A stretch of 64,000 nucleotides of DNA from Limnephilus marmoratus (lineage: Eukaryota > Arthropoda > Insecta > Trichoptera > Limnephilidae): positions 57,681,819 through 57,745,818 of the forward strand of contig OU862908.1 in the NCBI GenBank assembly GCA_917880885.1. Direction: 5' to 3'. The position numbers and the translations under genes were made by a program. Below, piece by piece: positions 1-11,150 of the stretch. The first letter of the stretch is position 1, and every line of letters begins with the position of its first letter. The notes beneath the pieces are model-generated. The model searched no databases and was not told the origin of the DNA. It saw nothing but the letters and a program-made list of their open reading frames with translations.

Positions 1-179
1 ATCAACTTAGAGGTCAATTTGGCTTGCCAAATTTTATTTTACCAAACTGCAGCAAGCCAAAGTGACCCTTGTCGTTTCACCCACCCGAGGGGCAAAGTGG
101 TCGCTTTTCCCCTCAAATCAAAAGTGAGCTTTTTCGTGACCTTTCCCTGACCTACCCCAAAACCAAACAATACTATATA
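1..179 (-). mobile_element. Divergent end of a preceding Helitron-like unit
   Basis: The last ~20 bases (CAAACAATACTATATA just before CTAG) are the same as the right-hand end of the units that follow. The rest matches those ends only loosely: caagccaaagtgaccctt, a run of cacccacc, then aaaagtgagcttttt. I read it as the right-hand end of another, more diverged unit, which means the array continues to the left of this window. No coding sequence is seen. Confidence 0.5.
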
Positions 180-1261
180 CTAGGTTTTGCCCGTTGCAGA
201 AGCAACTGACGGGTTAAGACACTATGCGATTTGACGTGTGAACGTGGATGAAGCGAGGAGGAGTGTGTGTTAAATTAAATATATGAAGAAACCTGAGTTC
301 ACAGTGGCCTTGCAACGCATGCCGGGTACCCGTTGTATATAATGTTATGTAGTGCAGCGCTTGCATTAAAATGTAATTTCCCAGGAATTGGAATGGAACC
401 ATTACAGTTAAGTTGATCCCGAGGTTACAGTGACCTTGCAACGCATGCCGAGTAACCGTTGTATATCATGTTATATATTGCAGGCACTTGCTTTAAAATG
501 TTATTTCCCGGGAATTGGGATGGAACCATTACAGTTAAGTTGACCCCGAAGTTACAGTGACCTTGCAACGCATGCCGTGTACCCGTTGTATATTATGTTA
601 TAAATTGCAGGCGCTTGCATTAAAATTTTATTTCCCGGGAATCGGGATGAAACCATTACAGTAAAGTTGACTCCTAGGTTACAGTGACCTTGCAACGCAC
701 GCCGGGTACCCGTTGTATATAATGTTACATAGTGCAGGCGCTTGCATTATTATGTAGTTTCCGGGGACTTGGGATGGAACCATTACAGTTTAGTTGACCC
801 TTAGGTTAAAGTGGCCTTGCAACGCATGCCGGGTACCCGTTGTATATAATTTTATAAAGTGCATAATTTTATAATGTTGTTTCCCGGGACTTGGTAGGGA
901 ACCATTACGGTTTAGTTGACCCCGAAGTTAAAGTGGCCTCGCAACGCATGCCGGGTACCCGCTGTATATAATTAATTTATTTACGCACAAATAGTCCATT
1001 AATAATAACAATCGGTTGCACGGTTTAGCAGTGCAAAATTTCATTATGCCGGAGCTCACTATTGTAGTTGTATTGTATTTCATTTTGCAAGTGTAAGTAC
1101 TAAGTAGGTACTTTGTTGTAATATTTCACCAAAACGACGCCATTATGCTGTTGAGCATAAAATAATTTTCACTATAAATAAATTCATTCAATATCATGTT
1201 TTGATTTTTAAATGAAAAAAGTCCCCGCAAGTAAGTACCTACCTAGAACACGCGTAATGTA

Positions 1262-1292
<31 letters not shown>

Positions 1293-2331
1293 TTATTTAA
1301 CAATGTTCAAATAGAACACACTTAAAAATAAAAAATAATAATTAATAAAAAAAATTGACAATTCTTTAAATTTTTCTAGTAAATTTTCAGTTCTATAAAG
1401 TTCCGTTCGAGTTCTGTAATTATTTCAGTTTTGTGATGTAACTGGTCTGTAATGATAAAACAATAGAATTTGAGTAGAACCATCACAGAACGTGAAAATT
1501 AACTTAAAAAAAGTTCCATTATTCTGTATCATCGAAACAACCTTACCGTAGTATTTATTGCATTAAAACCTAATTCGTTGTGTAGGTACCCATTCAGGTA
1601 GGTACCTGCGCATTTCCTTAGATTCCGGCAATCTTAGCTTTTTTCATCATATTTGCAATACTACCGAAATAAGTAGGTACCTACCCCGAATGAAAAACGT
1701 ATTAATTTGAACTGGCCAGGAATATTTAAACTTCCGATGGAATCTGTGAGCGCGTATTTTGATGATTTTTTTTCGGAAAATTTCGTGTTTCGTCAGCATC
1801 TCCTGACGTATTTTATATGAGAATCATATGTTTTATTGGTGTTAAAAGTTGCGGAATCTATCCGGCTATCGTATTTTCAAAAAACATCTAGCCCGGAATC
1901 GGTTTTTCGGCGGTAATGTCGTTTTCCGAAAAACAACGACCGAAACCGCCGAGAGTTCCGTTTTGTTAGGCTAAAAATTTGACATCTAAGATTTTGACCA
2001 TAGACCTAGCATTTTCCTTTGAGGAAAATGCTAAGTCTTTTTTTGTCATTTTTTTTTTGAAACGCTATCTGTCGGCGGGAAATACAACCGAGCCGAATCG
2101 AGTGATTCGAGTAGAGCTTCTAGTTTTCGCCGCCGATTCGTATCGGAGAATAAATCCCTGTATATATTTCATTTTGTCGAAAAAAATTTGCTTACAGTTT
2201 TCAGTCCCAATTTGCTTCAACCGAAAGTGAACCTTGAGGTGGGTGAAACGCAAAGGGCGCACTGGTCGTTTTTGCGTCAACCAAAAAGTGCGCGGAAAAA
2301 GACCTCTCCCAAAACCAAACAATACTATATA
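180..2331 (-). mobile_element. Helitron-like non-autonomous element, array unit 1
   Basis: First complete unit of a head-to-tail array. On the minus strand it ends in CTAG (180-183), preceded by an imperfect hairpin of CCCG and GTTGC/GCAAC arms (about 187-213). Hairpin plus CTAG followed by T is the family hallmark of a Helitron 3' end. Inside are six ~127 bp minisatellite monomers, a block with GTAGGTAC palindromes, a TA microsatellite near 1258-1283, and an AT-rich tail. Small open frames (for example 214-441 and 1979-2322) have no recognisable product and recur only because the DNA recurs. It is nearly identical to unit 4 at an offset of about 6.89 kb. Helitron assignment is inference from the ends: no Rep or helicase is encoded here and no canonical 5' TC start was found. 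Confidence 0.6.
310..960 (-). repeat. Minisatellite, six ~127 bp monomers (unit 1)
   Basis: The core TTGCAACGCATGCCGGGTAC starts at 310, 436, 563, 690 and 817 with small changes, then as TCGCAACGCATGCC at 939. Spacings are 126, 127, 127, 127 and 122. The core resembles the Helitron 3' end at 63,227-63,248 (GCAACGCATGCCGGGACCAG then CTAG), so the monomers may descend from repeated 3' termini. Confidence 0.85.
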
Positions 2332-4608
2332 CTAGGTTTTGCCCGTTGCAGAAGCAACTGACGGGTTAAGACTTTATGCGATTTGACGTGTGAACGTGGA
2401 TGAAGCGAGGAGGAGTGTGTGTTAAATTAAATATATGAAGAAACCTGAGTTCACAGTGGCCTTGCAACGCATGCCGGGTACCCGTTGTATATAATGTTAT
2501 GTAGTGCAGCGCTTGCATTAAAATGTAATTTCCCAGGAATTGGAATGGAACCATTACAGTTAAGTTGATCCCGAGGTTACAGTGACCTTGCAACGCATGC
2601 CGAGTAACCGTTGTATATCATGTTATATATTGCAGGCACTTGCTTTAAAATATTATTTCCCGGGAATTGGGATGGAACCATTACAGTTAAGTTGACCCCG
2701 AGGTTACAGTGACCTTGCAACGCATGCCGTGTACCCGTTGTATATTATGTTATAAATTGCAGGCGCTTGCATTAAAATTTTATTTCCCGGGAATCGGGAT
2801 GAAACCATTACAGTAAAGTTGACCCCTAGGTTAAAGTCGCCTTGCAACGCATACCGGGTACCCGTTGTATATAATTTTATATAGTGCAGGTGCTTGCATT
2901 ATAATGTAGTTTCCCGGTACTTGGGATGGAACCATTATAATTAAGTTGACCCCGAGGTTACAGTGACCTTGCAACGCATGCCGGGTACCCGTTGTATATA
3001 CTGTTATAAAGTGCAGGCGCTTGCATTATAATGTAGTTTCCCAGGACTTCGGATGGAAACATTACAGTTTTATTGACCCCGAGGTTAAAGCGGCCTTGCA
3101 ACGCATGCCGGGTACCCGTTGTATATAATTTTATAAAGTGCATAATTTTATAATGTTGTTTCCCGGGACTTGGTAGGGAACCATTACGGTTTAGTTGACC
3201 CCGAAGTTAAAGTGGCCTCGCAACGCATGCCGGGTACCCGCTGTATATAATTAATTTATTTACGCACAAATAGTCCATTAACAATAACAATCGGTTGCAC
3301 GGTTTAGCAGTGCAAAATTTCATTATGCCGGAGCTCACTATTGTAGTTGTATTGTATTTCATTTTGCAAGTGTAAGTACTAAGTAGGTACTTTGTTGTAA
3401 TATTTCACCAAAACGACGCCATTATGCTGTTGAGCATAAAATAATTTTCACTATAAATAAATTCATTCAATATCATGTTTTGATTTTTAAATGAAAAAAG
3501 TCCCTGGAAGTAAGTACCTACCTAAAACACGCGTAATTATTTTTTTTATTTAACAATGTCCAAATAGAACACACTTAAAAATAAAAAAAATAATTAATAA
3601 AAAAAAGTTGACAATTCTTTAAATTTTTCTAGTAAATTTTCAGTTCTATAAAGTTCCGTTCGAGTTCTGTAATTATTTCAGTTTTGTGATGTAACTGGTC
3701 TGTAATGATAAAACAATAGAATTTGAGTAGAACCATCACAGAACGTGAAAATTAACTTAAAAAAAGTTCAATTATTCTGTATCATCGAAACAACCTTACC
3801 GTAGTATTTATTGCATTAAAACCTAATTCGTTGTGTAGGTACCCATTCAGGTAGGTACCTGCGCATTTCCTTCAATTCCTGCAATCTTTGCTTTTTTCAT
3901 CATATTTGCAATACTACCGAAATAAGTAGGTACCTACCCCGAATGAATAGCGTGTTAATTTGAACTGGCCAGCAAAAATTAAACTTCCAATGGAATCTGT
4001 AAGCACGTGTTTTGGTGATTTTTTTTCGGAAAATGTCGAACTTTGTCAGCATCTCCTGAACTATTTTATATGGGATGGGCGTGTAATTTTGGTATTTAAA
4101 GTTGCGGAATTCTCTACTGCGTTAGATTTTTGAAAAACATCCGAGCCGGGATCGGTTTTGGGGCCACAATGCCGCGTAACGTAAAACCACTACCGAAAAC
4201 CGTGAAAAGTCTGCTTTGTTAGGCTAAAAATTTGACGTCTGAGATCCCTGACCTGACTCAATATTCCTAGCATTTTCATTTGCATCGAAACTGATGGCCA
4301 AAATGACATCATTTTTTTGGAAACGCGAACCTGTCGGCGGGAAATGTAACCTGGCCGAATTGAGTGTAATTTTACTATTGGTTCTAGTTTTCGCCGTTGA
4401 TTCGCATCAGTTTTTCTGTGAATAAGGCGCTAATTTTGTCGAAAAAAACTGACCTCGCAAAATCAAAGTACTGAGGGTGCACTGAATTTGCTTGAACCGA
4501 AAGTGAACCTTGAGGTGGGTGAAACGTAAAGGGCGTACTGGTCGTTTTTGCGTCAACGAAAAAGTGCGCGGAAAAAGAGCTCTCCCAAAGTGAACAATAC
4601 TATATATA
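2332..4608 (-). mobile_element. Helitron-like element, array unit 2 (mosaic)
   Basis: Begins at CTAG 2332-2335. The first ~1.6 kb is almost identical to units 1 and 4 but carries one extra minisatellite monomer and lacks most of the TA microsatellite. From about 3930 to the end the identity to units 1 and 4 falls to roughly 80 per cent by eye. The unit is therefore a mosaic of a young left part and a diverged right part, which suggests unequal exchange or gene conversion. No coding sequence is supported. Confidence 0.6.
2462..3240 (-). repeat. Minisatellite, seven ~127 bp monomers (unit 2)
   Basis: Monomer cores start at 2462, 2588, 2715, 2842, 2969, 3096 and 3218. This is one monomer more than in units 1 and 4, so the array length varies between otherwise near-identical units. 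Confidence 0.85.
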
Positions 4609-4983
4609 CTAGCTGGGCCCGTTGCAAAAGCAACTAACGGGTTTAAACACTATGCGATTTGACGTATGAACGTGGATGAAGCGAGGAGGAGTGTGTGTTA
4701 AATTAAATATAAATCGGTTAAATATCAAATTTTCATTGCAATCGGTTAATTGGTTTAGCAATGCGCAATTTCATGATACCAGAGCTCACTGTTGTACACA
4801 AAAACCATTGCCGGCCTGCGCACATCAAATCCCCAAAGTTTCATCGCAATCGGATGAACGGTTTAGCAATGCATAATCTTAAAGCTCATGTATAATGTTA
4901 AATAGTGCAAGCGCTTTAATGCAGTTTCCCGGGACTTGGGATGAAAACATTACAGTTCTATTGACCCCGAGGTTAAAGTGGCC

Positions 4984-5380
4984 TTGCAACGCATGCCGGG
5001 TACCCGTTGTATATAATTTTATATAGTGCAGGCGCTTGCATTATAATGTAGTTTCCCGGGACTTGGGATAGAACCATTATAATAAAGTTGACCCCGAGGT
5101 TACAGTGACCTTGCAACGCATGCCGGGTACCCGTAGTATATAATGTTACATAGTGCAGGCGCTTGCATTATAATGTAGTTTCCCAGGACTTCGGATGGAA
5201 ACATTACAGTTTTATTGACCCCGAGGTTAAAGTGGCCTTGCAACGCATGCCGGGTACCCGTTGTATATAATTTTATAAAGTGCATAATTTTATAATGTTG
5301 TTTCCCGGGACTTGGTAGGGAACCATTACGGTTTAGTTGACCCCGAAGTTAAAGTGGCCTCGCAACGCATGCCGGGTACC
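4984..5380 (-). repeat. Minisatellite, four ~127 bp monomers (unit 3)
   Basis: Monomer cores start at 4984, 5111, 5238 and 5360. A fifth core at 5677 lies in the duplicated segment that follows. Confidence 0.8.
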
Positions 5381-5940
5381 CGCTGTATATAATTAATTTA
5401 TTTACGCACAAATAGTCCATTAACAATAACAATAACAATCGGTTGCACGGTTTAGCAGTGCAAAATTTCATTATGCCGGAGCTCACTATTGTAGTTGTAT
5501 TGTATTTCATTTTGCAAGTGTAACTACTAAGTAGGTACTTTGTTGTAATATTTCACCAAAACGACGCCATTATGCTGTTGAGCATAAAACAATTTTCACT
5601 ACAAATAAATTCATTCAATATCATGTACTTGGTAGGGAACCATTACGGTTTAGTTGACCCCTAAGTTAAAGTGGCCTCGCAACGCATGCCGGGTACCCGC
5701 TGTAATTAATTTATTTACGGACAAATAGTCCATTAAAAATAACAATAACAATCGGTTGCATGGTTTAGCAGTGCAAAATTTCATTATGCCGGAGCTCACT
5801 ATTGTAGTTGTATTGTATTTCATTTTGCACGGGTAAGTACTAAGTAGGTACTTTGTTGTAATATTTCACCAAAACGACGCCATTATGCTGTTGAGCATAA
5901 AATAATTTTCAGCACAAATAAATTTATTCAATATCATGTT
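5310..5940. repeat. Local tandem duplication, 317 bp period
   Basis: The block starting ACTTGGTAGGGAACCATTAC at 5310 begins again at 5627, directly after ATCATGT. Each copy contains a monomer core, the TTTACGCACAAATAG block and the GTAGGTAC palindrome. Only unit 3 has it, so it arose after the array formed. Confidence 0.8.
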
Positions 5941-7068
5941 TTGATTTTTAATGGAAAAAAGTCCCTGCAAGTAAGTACCTACCTAGAACACGCGTAATAT
6001 ATATATATATAAATATATACATTTTTTTATTATTTAACAATGTCCAAATAGAACACACTTATAAATAAAAATAAATAATTAATTAAAAAAAATTGACAAT
6101 TCTTAAAATTTTTCAAGTAAATTTTCAGTTCTAAAAAGTTCCGTTCGAGTTCTGTAATTATTTCAGTTTTGTGATGTAACTGGCCTATAATGAGAAAAAA
6201 CAGAATTTGAGTAGAACCAAAACAGAACGTGAAAATTAACTTAAAAAAGTTCAATTATTCAGTATCATCGAAATAACCTTACCTTAGTATTTATTGCATG
6301 AAAACCTAATTCGTTGTGTAGGTACCCATTCAGGTAGGTACCTGCGCATTTCCTTAGATTCCGGCAATCTTTGCTTTTTTCATCATATTTGCAATACTAC
6401 CGAAATAAGTAGGTACCTACCCGGAATGAATAACGTGTCAATTTTAACTGGCCACCAATATTTAAACTTCCGATGGAATCTGTGAGCGCGTGTTTTGATG
6501 ATTTTTTTTCGGAAAATTTCGAGTTTTGTCTGCATCTCCTGACGTATTTTATATGAGAATCGTATGTTTTATTGTTATCAAAAGTTGCGGAATCCTTCCG
6601 GCTATCGTATTTTTTAAAAACATCTAGCCCGGAATCGGTTTTTTCGGCGGCAATGTCGTTTTCCGAAAAACAACGACCCAAACCGCCGAGAGTTCCGTTT
6701 TGTTAGGCTAAAAATTTGACATCTAAGATTTTGACCATAGACCTAGCATTTTCCTTTGAGGAAAATGCTAAGTCTTTTTTTGTCATTTTTTTTTTGAAAC
6801 GCTATCTGTCGGCGGGAAATACAACCGAGCCGAATCGAGTGATTCGAGTAGAGCTTCTAGTTTTCGCCGCCGATTCGTATCGGAGAATAAATCCCTGTAT
6901 ATATTTCATTTTGTCGAAAAAAATTTGCTTACAGTTTTCAGTCCCAATTTGCTTCAACCGAAAGTGAACCTTGAGGTGGGTGAAACGCAAAGGGCGTACT
7001 GGTCGTTTTTGCGTCAACCAAAAAGTGCGCGGAAAAAGACCTCTCCCAAAACCAAACAATACTATATA

Positions 7069-8148
7069 CTAGGTTTTGCCCGTTGCAGAAGCAACTGACG
7101 GGTTAAGACACTATGCGATTTGACGTGTGAACGTGGATGAAGCGAGGAGGAGTGTGTGTTAAATTAAATATATGAAGAAACCTGAGTTCACAGTGGCCTT
7201 GCAACGCATGCCGGGTACCCGTTGTATATAATGTTATGTAGTGCAGCGCTTGCATTAAAATGTAATTTCCCAGGAATTGGAATGGAACCATTACAGTTAA
7301 GTTGATCCCGAGGTTACAGTGACCTTGCAACGCATGCCGAGTAACCGTTGTATATCATGTTATATATTGCAGGCACTTGCTTTAAAATGTTATTTCCCGG
7401 GAATTGGGATGGAACCATTACAGTTAAGTTGACCCCGAAGTTACAGTGACCTTGCAACGCATGCCGTGTACCCGTTGTATATTATGTTATAAATTGCAGG
7501 CGCTTGCATTAAAATTTTATTTCCCGGGAATCGGGATGAAACCATTACAGTAAAGTTGACTCCTAGGTTACAGTGACCTTGCAACGCACGCCGGGTACCC
7601 GTTGTATATAATGTTACATAGTGCAGGCGCTTGCATTATTATGTAGTTTCCGGGGACTTGGGATGGAACCATTACAGTTTAGTTGACCCTTAGGTTAAAG
7701 TGGCCTTGCAACGCATGCCGGGTACCCGTTGTATATAATTTTATAAAGTGCATAATTTTATAATGTTGTTTCCCGGGACTTGGTAGGGAACCATTACGGT
7801 TTAGTTGACCCCGAAGTTAAAGTGGCCTCGCAACGCATGCCGGGTACCCGCTGTATATAATTAATTTATTTACGCACAAATAGTCCATTAATAATAACAA
7901 TCGGTTGCACGGTTTAGCAGTGCAAAATTTCATTATGCCGGAGCTCACTATTGTAGTTGTATTGTATTTCATTTTGCAAGTGTAAGTACTAAGTAGGTAC
8001 TTTGTTGTAATATTTCACCAAAACGACGCCATTATGCTGTTGAGCATAAAATAATTTTCACTATAAATAAATTCATTCAATATCATGTTTTGATTTTTAA
8101 ATGAAAAAAGTCCCCGCAAGTAAGTACCTACCTAGAACACGCGTAATG

Positions 8149-8180
<32 letters not shown>

Positions 8181-9216
8181 TTTAACAATGTTCAAATAGA
8201 ACACACTTAAAAATAAAAAATAATAATTAATAAAAAAAATTGACAATTCTTTAAATTTTTCTAGTAAATTTTCAGTTCTATAAAGTTCCGTTCGAGTTCT
8301 GTAATTATTTCAGTTTTGTGATGTAACTGGTCTGTAATGATAAAACAATAGAATTTGAGTAGAACCATCACAGAACGTGAAAATTAACTTAAAAAAAGTT
8401 CCATTATTCTGTATCATCGAAACAACCTTACCGTAGTATTTATTGCATTAAAACCTAATTCGTTGTGTAGGTACCCATTCAGGTAGGTACCTGCGCATTT
8501 CCTTAGATTCCGGCAATCTTAGCTTTTTTCATCATATTTGCAATACTACCGAAATAAGTAGGTACCTACCCCGAATGAAAAACGTATTAATTTGAACTGG
8601 CCAGGAATATTTAAACTTCCGATGGAATCTGTGAGCGCGTATTTTGATGATTTTTTTTCGGAAAATTTCGTGTTTCGTCAGCATCTCCTGACGTATTTTA
8701 TATGAGAATCATATGTTTTATTGGTGTTAAAAGTTGCGGAATCTATCCGGCTATCGTATTTTCAAAAAACATCTAGCCCGGAATCGGTTTTTCGGCGGTA
8801 ATGTCGTTTTCCGAAAAACAACGACCGAAACCGCCGAGAGTTCCGTTTTGTTAGGCTAAAAATTTGACATCTAAGATTTTGACCATAGACCTAGCATTTT
8901 CCTTTGAGGAAAATGCTAAGTCTTTTTTTGTCATTTTTTTTTTGAAACGCTATCTGTCGGCGGGAAATACAACCGAGCCGAATCGAGTGATTCGAGTAGA
9001 GCTTCTAGTTTTCGCCGCCGATTCGTATCGGAGAATAAATCCCTGTATATATTTCATTTTGTCGAAAAAAATTTGCTTACAGTTTTCAGTCCCAATTTGC
9101 TTCAACCGAAAGTGAACCTTGAGGTGGGTGAAACGCAAAGGGCGCACTGGTCGTTTTTGCGTCAACCAAAAAGTGCGCGGAAAAAGACCTCTCCCAAAAC
9201 CAAACAATACTATATA
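7069..9216 (-). mobile_element. Helitron-like element, array unit 4
   Basis: Starts at CTAG 7069-7072 and ends in CAATACTATATA, where a TA microsatellite (9209-9233) and unrelated DNA take over. It repeats unit 1 with the same six monomers (cores at 7199, 7325, 7452, 7579, 7706 and 7828). Predicted peptides in equivalent positions are identical. The only obvious differences are a few bases in the TA/T microsatellite. This is either a very recent copy or an assembly duplication. Confidence 0.6.
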
Positions 9217-9233
9217 TATATATATATATATAT

Positions 9234-10544
9234 TCTTTCGACTGTTTTAGTTTTCAATATCAAACTAACTGAAGTCCCCGGCGTTTCCCGAACTTTACAC
9301 AGAGTTTTTCGAAATCAGATGTATGCAGAAATTTTATCTTATTTTGAGCTTCAAGTGTGCAGAATTTCATCGAAAATGGAATGTGGGTGGTTTTTTTTTA
9401 ATCTCACGTGCACAGTGAAAAAATAAACCAAAAACCCACACTGGAACATCCTTTTTTCTAAATATTAATATAGGTAGATAGATGATATTTTTGCTTTCAC
9501 TTGGGCACAAGCAAATACATATTTCGGGTAGGTAGCTAGGTAATTCCTCACCTTCCTCTTCCCCATCTCCTTCCTTTCCCCACTACCTTCAGCCTCATAG
9601 TATACCCCAATTACCAAACACACAACATACCAAAATATATAACTATTATAATGACTTCAGGCATTGAGATTTCAGGTAGTTTTTTTTCTGAAAACGTTGC
9701 CTAGTGGACACGTGCATGGCAACCCTAGCCCGCCGAATTCTACCGAATTCCGACCAGCGACCAGATGCAACATGTTGAAATAAATACATATAATATTTAT
9801 TTTTCTAGTGGCATCTTTCGGATTTTAACAAAACTTTTTGAAAACAAAATAATCTCAAAATGAATGATAGAGATCGTTTTGTCCGCTGGAGTGCTCTGAT
9901 GCAGTTTTGTACTGATATTATACCGATTCCATAGCACGTTCAAATGATATCGTAATAATAAGAATGTGCACATTTATTCTGATTGTCTCATGGTGAAGAT
10001 CTAAAATTTTAAATCATTGATTTTCGAATTAAATGCAAAAAGCATTTTTTTCCTTTCATTCTATATAAAATTATTGTTTTGTATGTTAGAATTGTTTTAT
10101 AACTTATACTAGTTTGAAATTGATACTAGTTTTGGAATTTCGCAAATACTGAAATATTTATTCATCATCGGATTGAAATGATGAAAGCTCAGAACATAAA
10201 TACAGCTGCAACGTCAAAATTCAATATTGACTTCACCCTCATAGTACAGGAGTGATGGGCGTATTTGAAATTCCCATTTTCCAAGTATCCGATTATGTAA
10301 TTAATTAAACATTCCAATGTATTAGAGATTGGTGAGTACAAAATAATCTTTTTTTATTTTAGAAGTGCAAAACTCCTTTCATTCTCTCGAAAAAAATCTC
10401 CTGTTTTATTCGAATATTCCATTAACAACACTACTTTTAGAAAAAGTCACGGAAATGAGAGATACTAGTGTCATTTTGGATTAAAAACTAACTTGTTAGT
10501 CACATCCACAAAATTGCAAATTAATGAAAACAATTGGCTTCATA
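9234..10544. other. No gene recognised; AT-rich unique sequence
   Basis: I see no coding pattern, RNA gene or repeat boundary here. Short open frames are AT-rich and show no known domain. Confidence 0.5.
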
Positions 10545-11150
10545 TTAAGAACAACCAAAAAGTTTAATTCCGTACAAGTCATAAAACTGTTTTATGTGTC
10601 TCTAGTTAGAAGCCAAATTGAATACAACTCAGTAATTTGGTCTCCTTTTACAAAATTCATAATATATTTTATCATTGAACTATTACGATTACTTTAAATG
10701 CTCTAAAAATTCATACATTAGAAGACAATTTTTTTTTTACTTTCTTGTTTAAAACTTCTAATTAGACTGTTCCGAACTTCTGCTACTACACTTACCCACA
10801 AGAACGATATGATACTTTATTCTATTGCAGTCATAAGCGCAATTACATTGCTCATCCGATACAGCGGTTTTACGCTTTGGAAATCGAACGCAGATTGTCA
10901 TATTGACATTTTTTTATCAGCATTGCCATGTTTAATGTTAACTTGATGAATTTTGTAGATCACAGTCAAAACCTTTTCCAACTCTATTATTAAACCTTCG
11001 GTTCTCTCTTTGTAAACATATCTGATCACTGTGCTTTTTATTTTTTTGTTTCTTGTAATTTTATTTAATGTTTGTATTTTTTTTTAGTTATTTCTTTCTT
11101 ATATTAAAAATTATTTTTATTAAGTCTCTGAGCGTAAAATAAAATAAAAA
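10545..11150 (+). pseudogene. Decayed non-LTR retrotransposon 3' end (Jockey/CR1-like RT tail)
   Basis: A plus-strand frame near 10,580 reads LFYVSLVRSQIEYNSVIWSP. This is the signature of the region after the reverse transcriptase domain in Jockey/CR1-type elements and is nearly the same as the copy at 38,041. Stops and deletions follow. A second recognisable block near 10,840 reads RNYIAHPIQRF. The element ends in an A-rich tail after AGTCTCTGAGCG at about 11,122-11,150. It is 5'-truncated and non-functional. Confidence 0.7.

Larger units (their letters stand above)
4609..7068 (-). mobile_element. Helitron-like element, array unit 3 (mosaic)
   Basis: Starts at CTAG 4609-4612 in the form CTAGCTGGGCCCGTTGCAAA, the most canonical end in the array: on the minus strand a GTTGC/GCAAC hairpin, then GGGCCCAG and CTAG followed by T. 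The left ~1.1 kb differs from the other units. It contains a 'caatcggttaattggttta' type block typical of arthropod Helitron-derived repeats and fewer monomers. The last ~370 bp (6698-7068) is nearly identical to units 1 and 4. It is complementary in pattern to unit 2 (diverged left, young right). Confidence 0.6.

Noticed and set aside
310..5400. CRISPR-like regularly spaced repeats
   Set aside because: The ~127 bp units are tandem monomers without unique spacers, in a eukaryotic transposon context with no cas genes.
1979..9207. 83- and 85-codon frames repeated identically in the array units
   Set aside because: They overlap on opposite strands, lack any motif, are missing in unit 2 where the DNA diverged, and show no sign of protein-level conservation.
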